A stretch of DNA of 64,000 bases. Origin: Chiua virens. Taxonomy: Eukaryota; Basidiomycota; Agaricomycetes; Boletales; Boletaceae. Numbering within the stretch: the stretch's first letter is position 1; every line of letters starts with the position of its first letter. Below the pieces are notes generated by a model. That model had not been told where the DNA came from. It worked only from the letters and a program-made list of their open reading frames with translations, and ran no database searches. The position numbers were made by a program, and so were the translations under genes. The stretch spans positions 62,001 through 126,000 of the forward strand of contig JAHNUO010000030.1 in assembly GCA_019787685.1 (NCBI GenBank), given 5' to 3'. Below, in pieces: positions 11,653-23,700 of this stretch.

Positions 11653-12367
11653 TGTAGAACACAAATAATAGGTGATATGAAGAAAGGTGGGGCAATAGGT
11701 TTGTCCCAAGAGGGGTTATATTTGGAGGAATGAAGGGTTTGGGTTTGTCTAAGAGTCCTAGAGGCTGCTAAATGATCCAGAATGAAAAGCAGTCAATGTA
11801 ACAGTATCCGGGTGGAGTTGAGGCAATGAGAGTATTGATTCGAGTAGATGAGATGCCGAGGAACGATAGGACGAGGTAAGAGAAAAACTATCCAGCTCAC
11901 TCACACACAGGAAAGTAAACAGGAGATCTCCTGAACGCAGAAAGATGATATTTTTGTGTTAGAAACATGGTTTTATAGTCCTGGGTTATGCCCAGGACTG
12001 TTAAAGGTAATCCGACCCTAAGTAAGTGTACAGGATCGACGTAGGGTGAGTATGCTAAGAAGAGGTGTCAAACCTTGTAGATGACAAAGAAAGAAAAGGT
12101 GTTAGGATAGTAACGACCTTAATAAGGCCAAATTGAATAGAACAAGTCAAATCAGATGAAGTGGAATATGTACGATGAAACCGGATTGGATCACATTGAC
12201 TCAGATTGGACTTGGATTGGACTCAGATGGATTTGGATGATCTGTAAATGCTAGGAATGAAACTAGGCTGGCACGAAGTCGATGGCGGATAAGATGGGAG
12301 GTGATAGGACATGATGAAGAGCGAGAAAAAGGTATCCTACAACTGTAGGGAGTATCTAACTCCTACA
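11653..12367 (-). repeat. Solo LTR (715 bp) with 4-bp target duplication CCAT
   Basis: The segment begins TGTAGAAC and ends CTCCTACA on the + strand, giving short inverted termini TGTAG/CTACA. It is flanked by CCAT at 11649-11652 and again at 12368-12371. On the minus strand a TATAAA-like box lies at about 11969-11979. Next to it is a perfect 9-bp hairpin (AGTCCTGGG, 5-nt loop TTATG, CCCAGGACT, 11977-11999), so the LTR was probably transcribed leftward. No retroelement coding is attached on either side, which is what LTR-LTR recombination leaves. A 4-bp duplication is at the short end of the usual 4-6 bp range. Bases 11357-11652, between this LTR and the Plavaka start codon, hold nothing recognisable. 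Confidence 0.7.
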
Positions 12368-12369
12368 CC

Positions 12370-14142
12370 ATGATGCCGTGCTGCATCATCATATCCGACG
12401 ATGAGGACGACTCAGAATTAATATCCATGGAGAAGGGGAATCAAGACAAGAAGGACAAGAAGAGAAGGAAGTCAGACAAGAAATCAAAGAAAGAATTGAA
12501 GAAGGGGAAAAAGTAAGTTCTTGATTACAGTCACAATGCCATTGAATTCACTAAAGCAAGATAGGTCAATATAGACTGCTGTTTCTAATGAGTTCATCTC
12601 TGCTGCATGTGCCATTATGCGCTGCATCAACCTTTGGTGCAACGTTGACAAGGTTGTCATGGTGGCCCAAATTATAGAGCAAAATAAGGCCAGTAGGAGA
12701 GGTGAGCTTGAAGAAGACAAAGCTAACAGGAAGCTGTGAGAAGATCATCTGGAGAAATAGTAAGATTCACTAATTTTTTCTTTGGCTGGGCTAAGTAGTC
12801 TGTGATAGCGATAAAGAGGCCCGCGAATATTACATGTTCACATACCGCAAGATTCTGCAGGTCACCCCTGGTCTGAAGGAAATTATCAACAACCCCAAAC
12901 GTGCTGATGAACTCACTGATATCACCCAAAAAGTAAGCTTACATGCATATATGTGCACAGATTTAGAGCTCAACATTGTCAGATGAACAAGACAATTCAT
13001 AGTACCCGATCCATTGATGCAACAAGCCTAAAGAAGCAAATTGTGCAGTATCTTCTCCCTGACCCACACAAGGAAGGACTCAAACCATCCATTGTCAATG
13101 GATGTGGCCAAGCTGAAATGGGTCTGAAACACCCAGTACTTGCGCATTTTCTATGCCCTGTGGATCAGCTTGAGGCGTATGATAAGGACCCAGCCAGGTG
13201 AGTTCTTTCTCTGTCTTGATGTCGTTCACACCTCCATTGAATATTTTAGGACTCACAAACTTCTTGAGTGCGGTAACATATCAATGAATGCCGGAAACTT
13301 TCCTGCCATTCTCTGGAGTGGCAATGTACTCCCTGGTGATGACTGGAATGCAGAGAACATGAATGACAGCCTTTTCCAGAGCTATGTGCTCACACAAGTA
13401 AGTCTGTTTGTTGTGTGCTGCAATCAGAAGAGTATCACTCAATAAAATCAGGTTGCACATCACATCTTCAAGGGTCCAACATGCACTTTAAATGATGAGG
13501 GTAAGGAGGGGTTGAAACAAAGTAATGCAGAGTTACATGATATGATGACCATGGAACCCAAGCATATTGCATATGTGTGCATGCAGGTCAGTATTCTTCA
13601 TGCAAGATCATCCATGTCTTGCTACTGCTGCTAATATTAATCAGACATGCTTCAGAATTTCATCAATGTTGACCTGGAATGAGAAGGATAGAGAGTTTAG
13701 CTACTGGGAGTTTTACAACAATATCATTTCCTATATCTGCAATGCTGTTGACAAAGAGTGGAGAGATGATCTCCTTAGGTGGTGGAATGTGCAAGTAATA
13801 CTGTTCTTCTCTGCGACTTGTTGACCAAAATCATGATACAGGCAATTGTTTGGAAATGAGAAGGGTCGTGTCTTTAACGCAGATATAAAGAAAGACACTT
13901 CTGCTTCCTCCTCAGGCTCTGGGCCTCAAACAGTGATGGAGAAAATGCAGGCCCAGATAAAGGCACAAATGGAGGTCTCCTCAGGTGAGTGTGCTGGAGC
14001 AGAGGATGAGCCCAAGTCTCCCCCAGCTTCAAATCATCACAGTTGGAGCAACGGTGAACAGGCATCTCCTTGGGCCATGACAACCCCTCAGGCTGCAGAC
14101 GATCCAATGGAGGACACACCTGAAGATAATGGCAATACATAA
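12370..14142 (+). pseudogene. DUF6698 family protein, one premature stop
   Basis: Starts at ATG 12370 with an acidic then lysine-rich N-terminus (SDDEDDSELISME, KKDKKRRKSDKK). The DUF6698 core follows over about 12815-13800: a helical N-part (EYYMFTYRKILQVTPGLKEI), TRSIDATSLKKQIVQYLLPD, GLKHPVLAHFLCPVDQLEAY, NAGNFPAILWSG and GDDWNAENMNDSLFQS, and after further introns FSYWEFYNNIISYICNAV and DDLLRWWN. A Gln/Ser/Asp-rich tail ends at 14142. Introns are about 50 nt. TGA at 12737-12739, after NRKL, interrupts the frame in a coiled-coil linker and is one transition from CGA. Without it the gene would appear complete. DUF6698 proteins are abundant and unstudied in Agaricomycetes and often lie among transposons, as here. 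Confidence 0.75.
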
Positions 14143-16377
14143 CTCAGAGCTTACTCCAGCACTGGTACCCATCAAACAATCGAACAGACTTGGTCACCAT
14201 CTGTTTGTAATGTTCGTGACACTCACACTTTTTGCCACCACGAACAGATAATGGCATCTCCCAACACCCAGTCTCATGGTCAACATACCAGACGTCAACT
14301 CCAAGCTGTCTCTACTTTAACACCACCCCATGTTACTGGTCGTCTTCGGCGCCTCATTGAACAGGCCAGAGGCCCTGAGCCTTCCAGGGGAGCCAGAAGG
14401 GGAAGCCTGGGCTCGCCACACCCCAAGTCTCAAGTTGCAAGTCACCATGTTTAGTTCGATAGTCCTGCAGTTTTCTGCAAATTGGCATATCCCGACTCAC
14501 CTCTTACTCCTCTCACCAATAAGGTCAAAAAAACCCACACGAGGACCTCGAGCTCAAATGCGAAGGGGAAGGGTAAGAAACACTCACTGGCAGTAGATGA
14601 ACCAGAAGATGGCCATCATGGAAATGCAGAATTGACCTCTGTGGGCCATGGACAGCCTGAACCTAACTCAACGAGGAGTTCGAAGTGTGCCAGACGTCAC
14701 TAGAGAGAACTTGAAGTAGTACTACTGTGCACTGCGCTGTATCAGAATAATCACAATGTATTCTTGTGCATCAGATTACCGGCGTGATTGGGAATGCATG
14801 ACAAAGTATCAAAAATTGAGTTTCTGTCAGATCATTTGAGTTCCTAGACTTAGTCATATATTCTTGAGTGAGTACTAGCGTCGCCAGTATGGATTATAAT
14901 GATTATATGACTGTACATGACGATGCATAGGCATGTTTTAGTTTGACAAATTTTCTGATGTCGTTCCCTGCATCAACATAATTTCAAGTGAATTGTAACA
15001 TTCATCTAAAATCTCATGTAACTGTAATGACAATGCAATTCTTTTGTAAGAGGCCTATCATAATTTTCCATGCTGTTATTGTCTCTCGATATTAGGCGCA
15101 AATTTGAAGTTTATGCACTTTGGCAGCCTTAGTATAGTTATCTCCTAAAGCCAGTATAATCCAGTCCAACTTTGAAGCTCACATGACTCTGACAGCACTG
15201 TCACAGCAAGGTTGTAAAGTGTAGTTCTAGTGGTGCAGCACGGACCATGCTCACATGGAAACTTGAACATAAATTCCGTTGGAAAACTATAGTGTACACT
15301 ACCTTATAGTACCATGACATCTGATGAGAAATGAAACATAAGTCAAACCTGATGTAAATGAGCATGGTCCGGAAACAGGACAGGTGCCGATTAATGGTGA
15401 ACAAAAAATTAGTCTTGACTCAGTGAGCTAGTGGAGGGAATACAGTAGAGTAAGTCCAGGCTTGAAAAGGGTTGGGGGAGGAGTAGAAATACTGACTTGC
15501 AATGAAGGATGCTGGTTCGATTCAAGGGATCATTTGGATCATCTTTCCAAGACCCTGAAATAATAGGGAATAAGTGGCACGCATAGTATACGATCATGCA
15601 TGGATTGCGAAGGGTGGGCTTGTGTGCACCAGAAGTTGGCACAATTGAGTGGTAAAAGTGCCTTGGATAAGACACTCAGTGACGAGGGCTGCATAGAACG
15701 CTGCTTCTCCAAAACGTGAAGCTCACCATGTGCATTAGGAGCAGGATAAGTGGGAGCAAGGGTTGATAGTGCCATCGGATGGCTTGGCGGCTTGTTTGTC
15801 TGTCAAATCCACCATCACCAATCATGGTATCTATGGATTCAAATTCACAAGTTCACTGGATGATGTGGGCTTCAATGAAGCAATTCCTCTAATTGATGAT
15901 CTGGCAGACATCGAGACTGGGTGCATCAGCAAATTGAATTGAGGTCTAGAGCACTAGACAGCACTCCACAGGTGTTCTACTGAGCAAGCTAGGTCCAGGC
16001 TTCAGAACTTAAGCCAGCTGCAACATGGCTATGGATGTTTAGCACCAGCTATGGGAATAATAGAATATGAGGATGTTAGCACTATATATACATTTAAAAA
16101 TTTGTCAACTGTTGCACAATACTTCAGAGTCTCATAATTTGTGACAACTCTGCTCACACAATTTGCTAGGTGATACTAGCCAGTGATGGCAACTCATACA
16201 CTTAGTCATAGGTCAATAGCAATAACCAACACAGTCCTACTAATCAAACACAACAAAACAAACAACTCAAACAAGAACTTAAACAAAGAAAGAACTTGAG
16301 AAAAAGGGGGGAAAAGTCAATGTAGAACATCTAGTAGCAATATGATACTAATCGAGGAGGACTTGCAGATGGCTGCC
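14143..16377. other. No confidently recognisable gene
   Basis: Between the DUF6698 and DUF6532 genes only short frames are seen. 14251-14454 and 14482-14703 (+) are Ser/Thr/basic-rich and look like low-complexity chance frames or tail exons. Around 15410-15775 (-) and 15775-15939 (+) there are short open stretches of normal composition that could be relics of broken genes, but no family motif was found. Bases 14720-15180 are AT-rich and empty. Confidence 0.35.
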
Positions 16378-17981
16378 TCACTCCACATCCATGTCAACCT
16401 GGTGCAATGCAGCCCTAGTCTCAACGTTAGTGGCAGTGGTCATGTTATAGTTAATAATAACATAGCGGTTACCACATACTAACCATCCTTCCTGCACCCA
16501 TTGATCGAGTTGCTTACGTAGCTTTTGACCATGGTAGGGATGACAAGGGACCTTGTTTAACATCTTGACCATTGCTTGAAAGGTGGACCAGTATTCTTTG
16601 CCCAAAAACTGAGGGATCATCTTCAGCATTGACACCCTGTTTTTTGCGAACCTATCAAGGACACAGTTGAGCTACAGTGAGGCACCAATTATAATTGATG
16701 AAGACACAGAGAACCACACACCACAGCACCAGCAAGCACAACACTAATGAGAGGAACCGACTTACAGAATTGGTTGGGGCACTTGTCTACAATCCGATAG
16801 CTGCCCATATAGAAGAATTTGATTACAAGTTCCTTGAGGGCTGGATGAGCGAAGTTATTGGTTTTTCCCTAAGTGGTAAAATAGTAAGCATCGCCAGCTC
16901 AGATCAACAGTTGTAATGCCACGATACCAGTTCATCAACACCATCTTGAAGGAACAAGGAATCCATCAGTAGCCTGGATGCCATGTTCTGTACCCACTGT
17001 GTCTTCTCTCAAGCTGCAATATCCTGCAGAGGTATGAGCTTGTATGTGACAGGAGCAATGGCATACACAGTGGTCTTTAACTCCAAACGCCATGTCAACA
17101 TGTTGCCAAGGAGCTGTATCAACAAATTTTCATGTAAGTACATGGTTATTGAATGAGGGTTGAATGTACAACACATGCCATGTCAGTCTTGTGGTCTGGC
17201 CAGTAACCTATGCTAGGGATGAATGTTGGCATTTGAAGTGTTGATGTGCCACACACCTGGCTCAAAGATTGCACCACCATTGTTTAACTCGGAAACCGTC
17301 GTGGTGAGAGCCTCCATAATCAAACCCTTTAGATCGCAAGATTTTGATGGGAATGGGTTGTTACTCAGTAGATGTACAATTCTACATTCTTGTTTGGCAT
17401 CCTTGAGACAGTCCTGCCAAGTAGCAGGGTAGAATCCTAGATTCTTTGGGGATGGTCCGGCATCTTTGTTTTTCTTTGAGTTTCAAGGTGCTTAAGTGCG
17501 TGCAGGTTGTGCAGTGAGAGACCATGGATCCAGAGCCAAGGAGCAGCCATTAACTTGATGGTGATGGTTTAACACATCAACAGGATCACCAAGCTGAATA
17601 TCAGGATGTTAGACACATCAAACCATTCAACATAGTCATACCTGAGTAAAACTGCCACCATCAGACACATCACCAGCATCGCCATGCTGAGCCTTTACAG
17701 TATGTCAGACATCACAAACAACACGAATATCACCATTACCTGAGTATCTGTGTGACCAAGATTGCGGTGAGCACTATCGTCATCTTCGTCACAAGAGAAT
17801 TGGAAGTTGAATTCAGGTTCAGGGGGTAAAGAAACATGGCGAACACTGTTGCTAGGGTGCGATTCTTTGGAAAAACCTAAAAACCTTGATTTAGTACATG
17901 CCAAGGCAACAAATAAAACTTACCAGGGTGAGTGGCCTGTCTTGAATTCATAGCCCCCCATCCTTCTCCATGTTCGTCTTC
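16378..17981 (-). pseudogene. DUF6532 protein gene, N-terminus cut off by the Gypsy 5' LTR
   Basis: On the minus strand, exons separated by short introns give an acidic N-terminal linker (FNFQFSCDEDDDSAHRNLG, 17830-17760). The DUF6532 opening block follows (LGFYPATWQDCLKDAKQE, about 17445-17390, and NPFPSKSCDLKGLIMEALT). The C-terminal hallmark is NNFAHPALKELVIKFFYMGS (16860-16800), then PNQF and a final helical part ending at 16378 (FLGKEYWSTFQAMVKML, QLDQWVQEGW). The most N-terminal exon (GEGWGAMNSRQATHPG, 17970-17925) is open right up to base 17981, where the retrotransposon starts, so the true start is lost. Some exon joins are not verified. DUF6532 function is unknown. Confidence 0.65.
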
Positions 17982-18373
17982 TGTTACGATATCAACTTTT
18001 CCTTACTTAACAACTCCAACATTCGATTTATTCTAAAGATATATGCCTCATGTTAAGGCTATCCAAAGGATCATATCCGATTGGCTGCCACAATAACACA
18101 GCATTCATCACCTCATGTCCTTATCTATTCATTTCCCTTATCACTGACTCATATATATTCACATCTTATCATCCAATAGGATAGATCATGCTTATCTACG
18201 TAGTTCATACTCAGATTAGAACTCCGACATCCATGTAGTATATAAACCCCATGAATTGAAGCCAGAGAGCTCTAACAAAGTTCTCTTGGAGTTTTTGCCT
18301 CTTCACTGGACTGAACCCCCTCTTCACTCAACCACTACACTTTAACAGTCTAGTCTTGTTCTAAGTTGTTTCA
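17982..18373 (+). repeat. 5' LTR of the Gypsy element (392 bp)
   Basis: Starts TGTTACGATATCAAC and ends GTTGTTTCA. It matches 24368-24741 nearly throughout. The main differences are scattered substitutions and an 18-bp segment around 18120-18150 that is missing from the 3' copy. A TATATAA-like promoter box is at about 18238 (GTAGTATATAAACCCC). Confidence 0.9.
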
Positions 18374-18603
18374 TTAGAACTTTGTTGCCTTTCTTCGCCG
18401 TTGACACTACTATCAAGTCCCTCGACCTCGTCGTAGCCGTCTTACCTCTATTAAGAGCAGCACCCCAAGTAAGTCGCAGACTCTGAATGGAAGATCTTAT
18501 CAGCTTCAAATAAGCTGCTTGAGACCTAAGGTCCATATAGCGCACCAGCCGATAGCGCACTTTTTGTCGCTCATTGTCCTCTTAACTGAGACCACAAAAC
18601 TTA

Positions 18604-19071
18604 GTGACTTCCTTACCACTCTCAATTGTCGCCGCCGCTCAAGAAGCATTCCCGGGTCTAGAAGACTCACCATATGTACTTGACACTGCCTATCTCGCTG
18701 AGGTAGTTGCCTTAGAGGATCTCAATCCTGAGGACAAGACAGACACAGAGATCTTTCACGCCTTATTAGGCCACTTTATAGGAGACAATTCGTCCCTACC
18801 AGACTACTCTAGTGAACAAGAGTCAACCCGGTCCGACAGCCTGGAGCTTAGGTATCCAACAGAGGAAGTTGAGGTAAAGCGCGAATACTTTCCTGCATCC
18901 CTTCCCAAAAGAGAACCATCACCCATCCCTAAAAGGGAACCCTCTGAGGAAAGTCTAGGAGACCCTAACGATTGGCTCCCACCCAGAGAGATTGAGAGAA
19001 TAGCCAATAGAACGGCTGTACAGCAGAGAAGGATCCTAAGACGCTACAGGGCCAATTTAGTACCCACATGA
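18604..19071 (+). CDS. Unrecognised ORF in the Gypsy 5' leader
   Basis: A 155-codon frame between the 5' LTR and gag. It is acidic and Pro/Glu-rich, with an internal repeat around residues 95-120 (KREYFPASLPKREPSPIP KREPSEE). The open frame starts with GTG, so a start may be lost or come by splicing from the leader. It precedes the small membrane ORF and gag on the same strand. No family is recognised. It could be a gag N-terminal part, a splicing-derived accessory protein, or captured host sequence. Confidence 0.4.
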   Translation: MTSLPLSIVAAAQEAFPGLEDSPYVLDTAYLAEVVALEDLNPEDKTDTEIFHALLGHFIGDNSSLPDYSSEQESTRSDSLELRYPTEEVEVKREYFPASLPKREPSPIPKREPSEESLGDPNDWLPPREIERIANRTAVQQRRILRRYRANLVPT

Positions 19072-19161
19072 ATCTGCCCTTACTCACAGTACGATAACTT
19101 CGAACACCCTTACCTAAGGCCTCAAAACACTCTCAGAACCCCTAGGAGATACATCCGGTAG

Positions 19162-19428
19162 ATGCTCGCATACCTTATCTTCGCAGCAATCTTTGTAATC
19201 ATCCTTATCACCCTTCTCGCTCTCTACCAAATATCGAGAAACTTGATTGACTACCAAAGAGCAATCTCGTTCAAAATCCAAATAAACCAATTTTACTTCT
19301 CAGTTTCCCTTTACACTCCCTATGAGCAACAAGAAGTAAACTACCACCCAGCACCAGTGCCAGTCCTTGACAACACTTGGAACGCTCCAGTAAACGCAGG
19401 AGACTGGGATAACCAATCAAACAACTAA
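19162..19428 (+). CDS. Small single-span membrane ORF preceding gag
   Basis: An 88-residue ATG-initiated frame whose residues 3-22 form an obvious hydrophobic helix (YLIFAAIFVIILITLLALY), followed by a polar Asn/Pro-rich tail. Its stop is two bases upstream of the gag ATG at 19431, so the two frames are packed together. Membrane ORFs upstream of gag are not a standard part of fungal chromoviruses. It may be a real accessory protein or a gag membrane-targeting leader. Function unknown. Confidence 0.4.
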   Translation: MLAYLIFAAIFVIILITLLALYQISRNLIDYQRAISFKIQINQFYFSVSLYTPYEQQEVNYHPAPVPVLDNTWNAPVNAGDWDNQSNN

Positions 19429-19430
19429 AT

Positions 19431-20580
19431 ATGTCACAACAAGACATCGCCGATGCAACCTCGGTCATGAATGACCAAAAGGAGAAAGATTCAGATTGGC
19501 TGCAAGCAGCCATATTCATTATTTCCCAAATGTCTGGAGCTATTGCCACTCTACAAAATAAACCCCACTCCATGGGAAAGGTAGAAATCTTCGCCAACCC
19601 TGGAACCTATGATGGAGAACCAGCCTGATTTGAAGAATGGTGGGCTAAAATCAAAGGATGGATAGATGTAAACCAAAACACTATCACACCCGGCTCATAC
19701 ACTGCCGTACTCGCTGTGTTATCTCGCCTAAAAGGAAATGTGCTTCACAGTTTGCCAAAACTTACTTAGCACAAGGGACCAACCTCACATGGGGACAATT
19801 GGTCATTGACGTAGAAGGGATGTTCTGCCAGAACAACAAGGTTGACTGGGCTTGCACTGAGCTTGAACATCTCAAACAAGGAAATATGAGGGTCGAAGAC
19901 TTTCTTATTCAATGGGAAGCATTATGGCATCAAGCCAAGATCAACCCCTCTCATGCAATAAGACTCCTTGAGGCAAATACAGCATGAGGATTAATACACC
20001 AAATCTTCAGGGATAGAACAAGAATCACCCTGGAAGAACCAATGTGGAACGATCCTCTTGCACCCAAATACGAGAAGGATCGCAACAAGGCCATGATGGC
20101 ATACCTCGCCTTGATAAGACAGGCAGGAAATTCATTGGAGCAACTCCAATATGTCCGCAGGGAACAAAATAAAAAAAGGACCCCAATGCAATGGACATTA
20201 GCTCCACCTCACGATATGAAGTTGACGAAGATGGCTGGTTTACCAGCAAAGAAGTCAGGGCAGTTGGCCAAAAGAAGGTCAACCCCAACAACAAATGCTA
20301 CAACTGTGGGAACACAGGACATGTTCCAAAAGAATGTCCTAAACCCAAAGTGCAGTGCCCTGACTGCAAATACTACGCTGGCAACCACAAAGCCACATGT
20401 GGGAAATCTCGAAAAGCAAGAAGTACCACACAACAAAAAGAAGCTCCTAAAGCTTCAACTTCTTCAGTCCCCGAAAAGGACCCCTTTGCAGCCATTCGAG
20501 GAATGAACCCTGAAGAAGTACAAGCATATTATTACAACAAATATGAAACCGAAAAGAAGGGAAAAGGCAAAGTGAACTGA
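19431..20580 (+). pseudogene. Gypsy Gag polyprotein, disrupted
   Basis: Gag begins MSQQDIADATSVMNDQKEK at 19431. The capsid-like Retrotrans_gag part (GTYDGEPA, then FEEWWAKIKGWIDVN, TWGQLVIDVEGMF, RVEDFLIQWEALWHQAKI) is broken by TGA at 19626 and 19985, and by a frame change near 19741. A second frame change lies in the A-run near 20170. The nucleocapsid end has a CCHC zinc knuckle (CYNCGNTGHVPKEC, about 20295-20336), followed by a second Cys/His set (CPDCKYYAGNHKATC). Capsid and RNA-binding roles follow from the family. Confidence 0.85.
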
Positions 20581-20768
20581 GTAAACTGGGATCTCACGTT
20601 CGCACTACCCTTCCAAAATATTATGAAAACTCTATTTCTTTAAACTTTGATTTCCAATATTCTGAAAAACCTCCCTGGCAAGAGGGTGAACTACCTAAAT
20701 CACCAAAAACAACACAAAACGAAAGTGTTGACAGCGTCTCTGCGGAGTGTGGTGGACACCATAGTTCC

Positions 20769-23700
20769 ATGCTTAATTCTGTCTCAAAACAAATCCCCAA
20801 TGGGTCTTTCATTAGATCTACATCAGTAGAAAAAGAAATCATTTTACCAATTTTGGTATCCCCAGTAAACCAAATTGGTTATGTTGGAGCAAAAGCACTT
20901 TTAGATAGTGGAGCTAATGCGATCTTCATACATGAGGATTACGTCGCAAAGCACAAACTTCCAACACATGCACTTCCTCACCCAATCCAAGTTTTCAACG
21001 TGGATGGCACTAAGAACCAAGCAGGCTCAATAACTCATGCCACATAAATCCTGATCAATTTTAAGGGTCACAGGGAAATAGTGGATGCCAAAATTACCAA
21101 CCTTGGAAAGAACGACCTTATCCTCAGATCCACATGGTTAAAGCACCACAATCCCCATATAGACTGGATGACAGGAATAGTAACAATGAGAAGATGCCCA
21201 GAGTCATGTCATTCACAAGATGAAGACAACTTCTTGGATTCCATCATCGCAGAAGAAATCTCCTATGCAAACTCTATTGCCAAATCCCATATTTTTTCCG
21301 CTCACATGGAAACTCCACCTTCTCCTCCTAAGGAACGCACTCTTGAAGAGATGGTGCCTAAGGAATATATGAAATATGCTAAAGTATTTGGAAAAACAGA
21401 ATCTGAAAGGATACCATTACGAAAACCATGGGACCACAGTATTGACCTAAAAGAGTCTTTCATTCCTAAGAAGGGTTGCCTAATACCCCTCTCTGTCACC
21501 GAACAAGAGGAGGTCTCTGCATTCATTGATGATCAATTAAAGAAAGGTTACATCAGATCCTCTAAATCAGAACAGACATCTCTGGTCTTCTTCGTTCCTA
21601 AGAAAGATGGAAAGAAATGTATGGTCCAAGATTACCAATACCTTAATGAACATACAAGCAAAAACAATTACCCCTTGCTGCTCATTTTGCAGCTTGTGGA
21701 TAAATTAAAAGGCGCTAAACTATTTACAAAAATGGACCTCCGATGGGGATACAATAATGTACACATCAAAGAAGGTGACGAATAGAAAGCAGCCTTTGTC
21801 TGCCACCGCGGGTCATTTGAACCTATCATCATGTACTTCGGATTATGTAACTCACCAGCAACATTTCAAACCATGATGAACGAAATCTTTGCCGATATGA
21901 ATGGCGTCATTGTCGTTTACATCGATGACCTTATGATATTCACTAACACCGATGATTATGAAACTCATGACAAAATAGTTCTCGAAGTACTTAAACGTCT
22001 TCAAGACAATGACCTTTATGTAAAACCAGAAAAATGCTTCTTTCGCATAAAAGAAGTGGACTTCCTCGGAATGATCGTGGGAACTGATGGGATTAAAATG
22101 GATAACAAAAAGACCAAAGCAGTAGCCGAATGGCCAACTCCCACATCAGTCAAACACATCAGAAGTTTCCTTGGACTTGCCAACTTCTATCACAGATTCA
22201 TTAAAAATTATGGAAAAATAGCACATCCCCTTCATGACCTTACTAAAAAGGATCAAAAATTTGAATGGACCTTCGCCTGTGACAAAGCGTTCACTATGCT
22301 TAAAATGGCATTTACAACAGCCCCTATCCTTGCTTATCCGGATCAGAATGCCAAATATCACTTAGAATGCGATTCATCGGATTTCGCTACAGGAGCAGTT
22401 CTATCTTTAGAAAGAGAAGGACTTTGGCACCCTGTCGCCTATAATAGCCACTCTATGACCCCAGAAGAATGGAATTACCCTATAGCCGATAAAGAAATGC
22501 TCTTGGTTATCCGCTCTCTAGAACTATGGTGCCACTATCTTGAGGGTGCAAAACATGAATTTGAAATATGGAATGACCACCAGAACCTTACATGGTTTAT
22601 GACACGCCAAGATCTTAACCAAAGACAAGCGAGATGGGCACAATATCTCTCACATTTTAACTTCACTTGGCACCATAAGGCTGGAGTCACTATGAAAAAA
22701 GCAGACACTTTAAGTAGGAGAGAGGACCACATGATTGGAATCGAAGATGATAATAAAGGAATCCTTCTCATGGACCCATCTAAGATCAGATCAGCCGTCA
22801 CTCTCCTGTACAATGGTGATCAATTTCTATCTGACATTCAACATGAAACTATGAAACTCTCACCTAATGCCATGAAACACCTACTATCTACAGGATATAC
22901 AGTCAAGGACGCCTTCCTTAGAAAGGGGGGTAGAATCTTCATTCCTGACGCTTTACTCACCAAATCCATAACTATGTTTCATGACACACCCGAAGCCGGA
23001 CATCCCAGTTATGACAAAACTTTAGAACTTCTATCATGAACCTATATTTGGCCTCGAATGAATGAAGAAGTCAAAAATTATGTCTCACATTGTAAAAGAT
23101 GCGCTCGATTCAAGGGTTCTAACCAGAAAACAGCAGGACTCCTACAACCCTTAGAAACACCATCATTACCATGGGAAGATATCTCAGCAGATTTCATCAC
23201 AGATCTCCCACTTTCACACTCCTATGATTCCATTCTCATGGTTGTGGATCGCTTCTCTAAAGAAGTCGAATTCATCCCCTGCCACAAAACGTGTACATCT
23301 ATGGATCTCACTAAACTATATCTCTCACATATATGGAAACATCATGGCCTCCTGAAAACTATCATATCAGATAGAGGACCACAATTCGCTTCCCAACTTA
23401 TGAAAGATATATGCTCAGGGTTAAAAATAACTCCTAAACTAAGCACCGCACATCATCCACAAACGGACGGACAATCAGAACAAATGAACCGAGAAGTACA
23501 GCAATACCTTCGCATGTTCTGTGCAGAGAGAGATAACACATGGGCTGACTGGCTCCCTCTTGCACAATTCTCATACAACAGCAAGAAACACACTGCCACC
23601 AAATTCTCACCATTCGAAATCACACGTTCTTACGCCCCTAGGATGGGAATTATGCCACAATCTATGAAAAACCCAGCTGCTCAGAACTACATTACAGACT

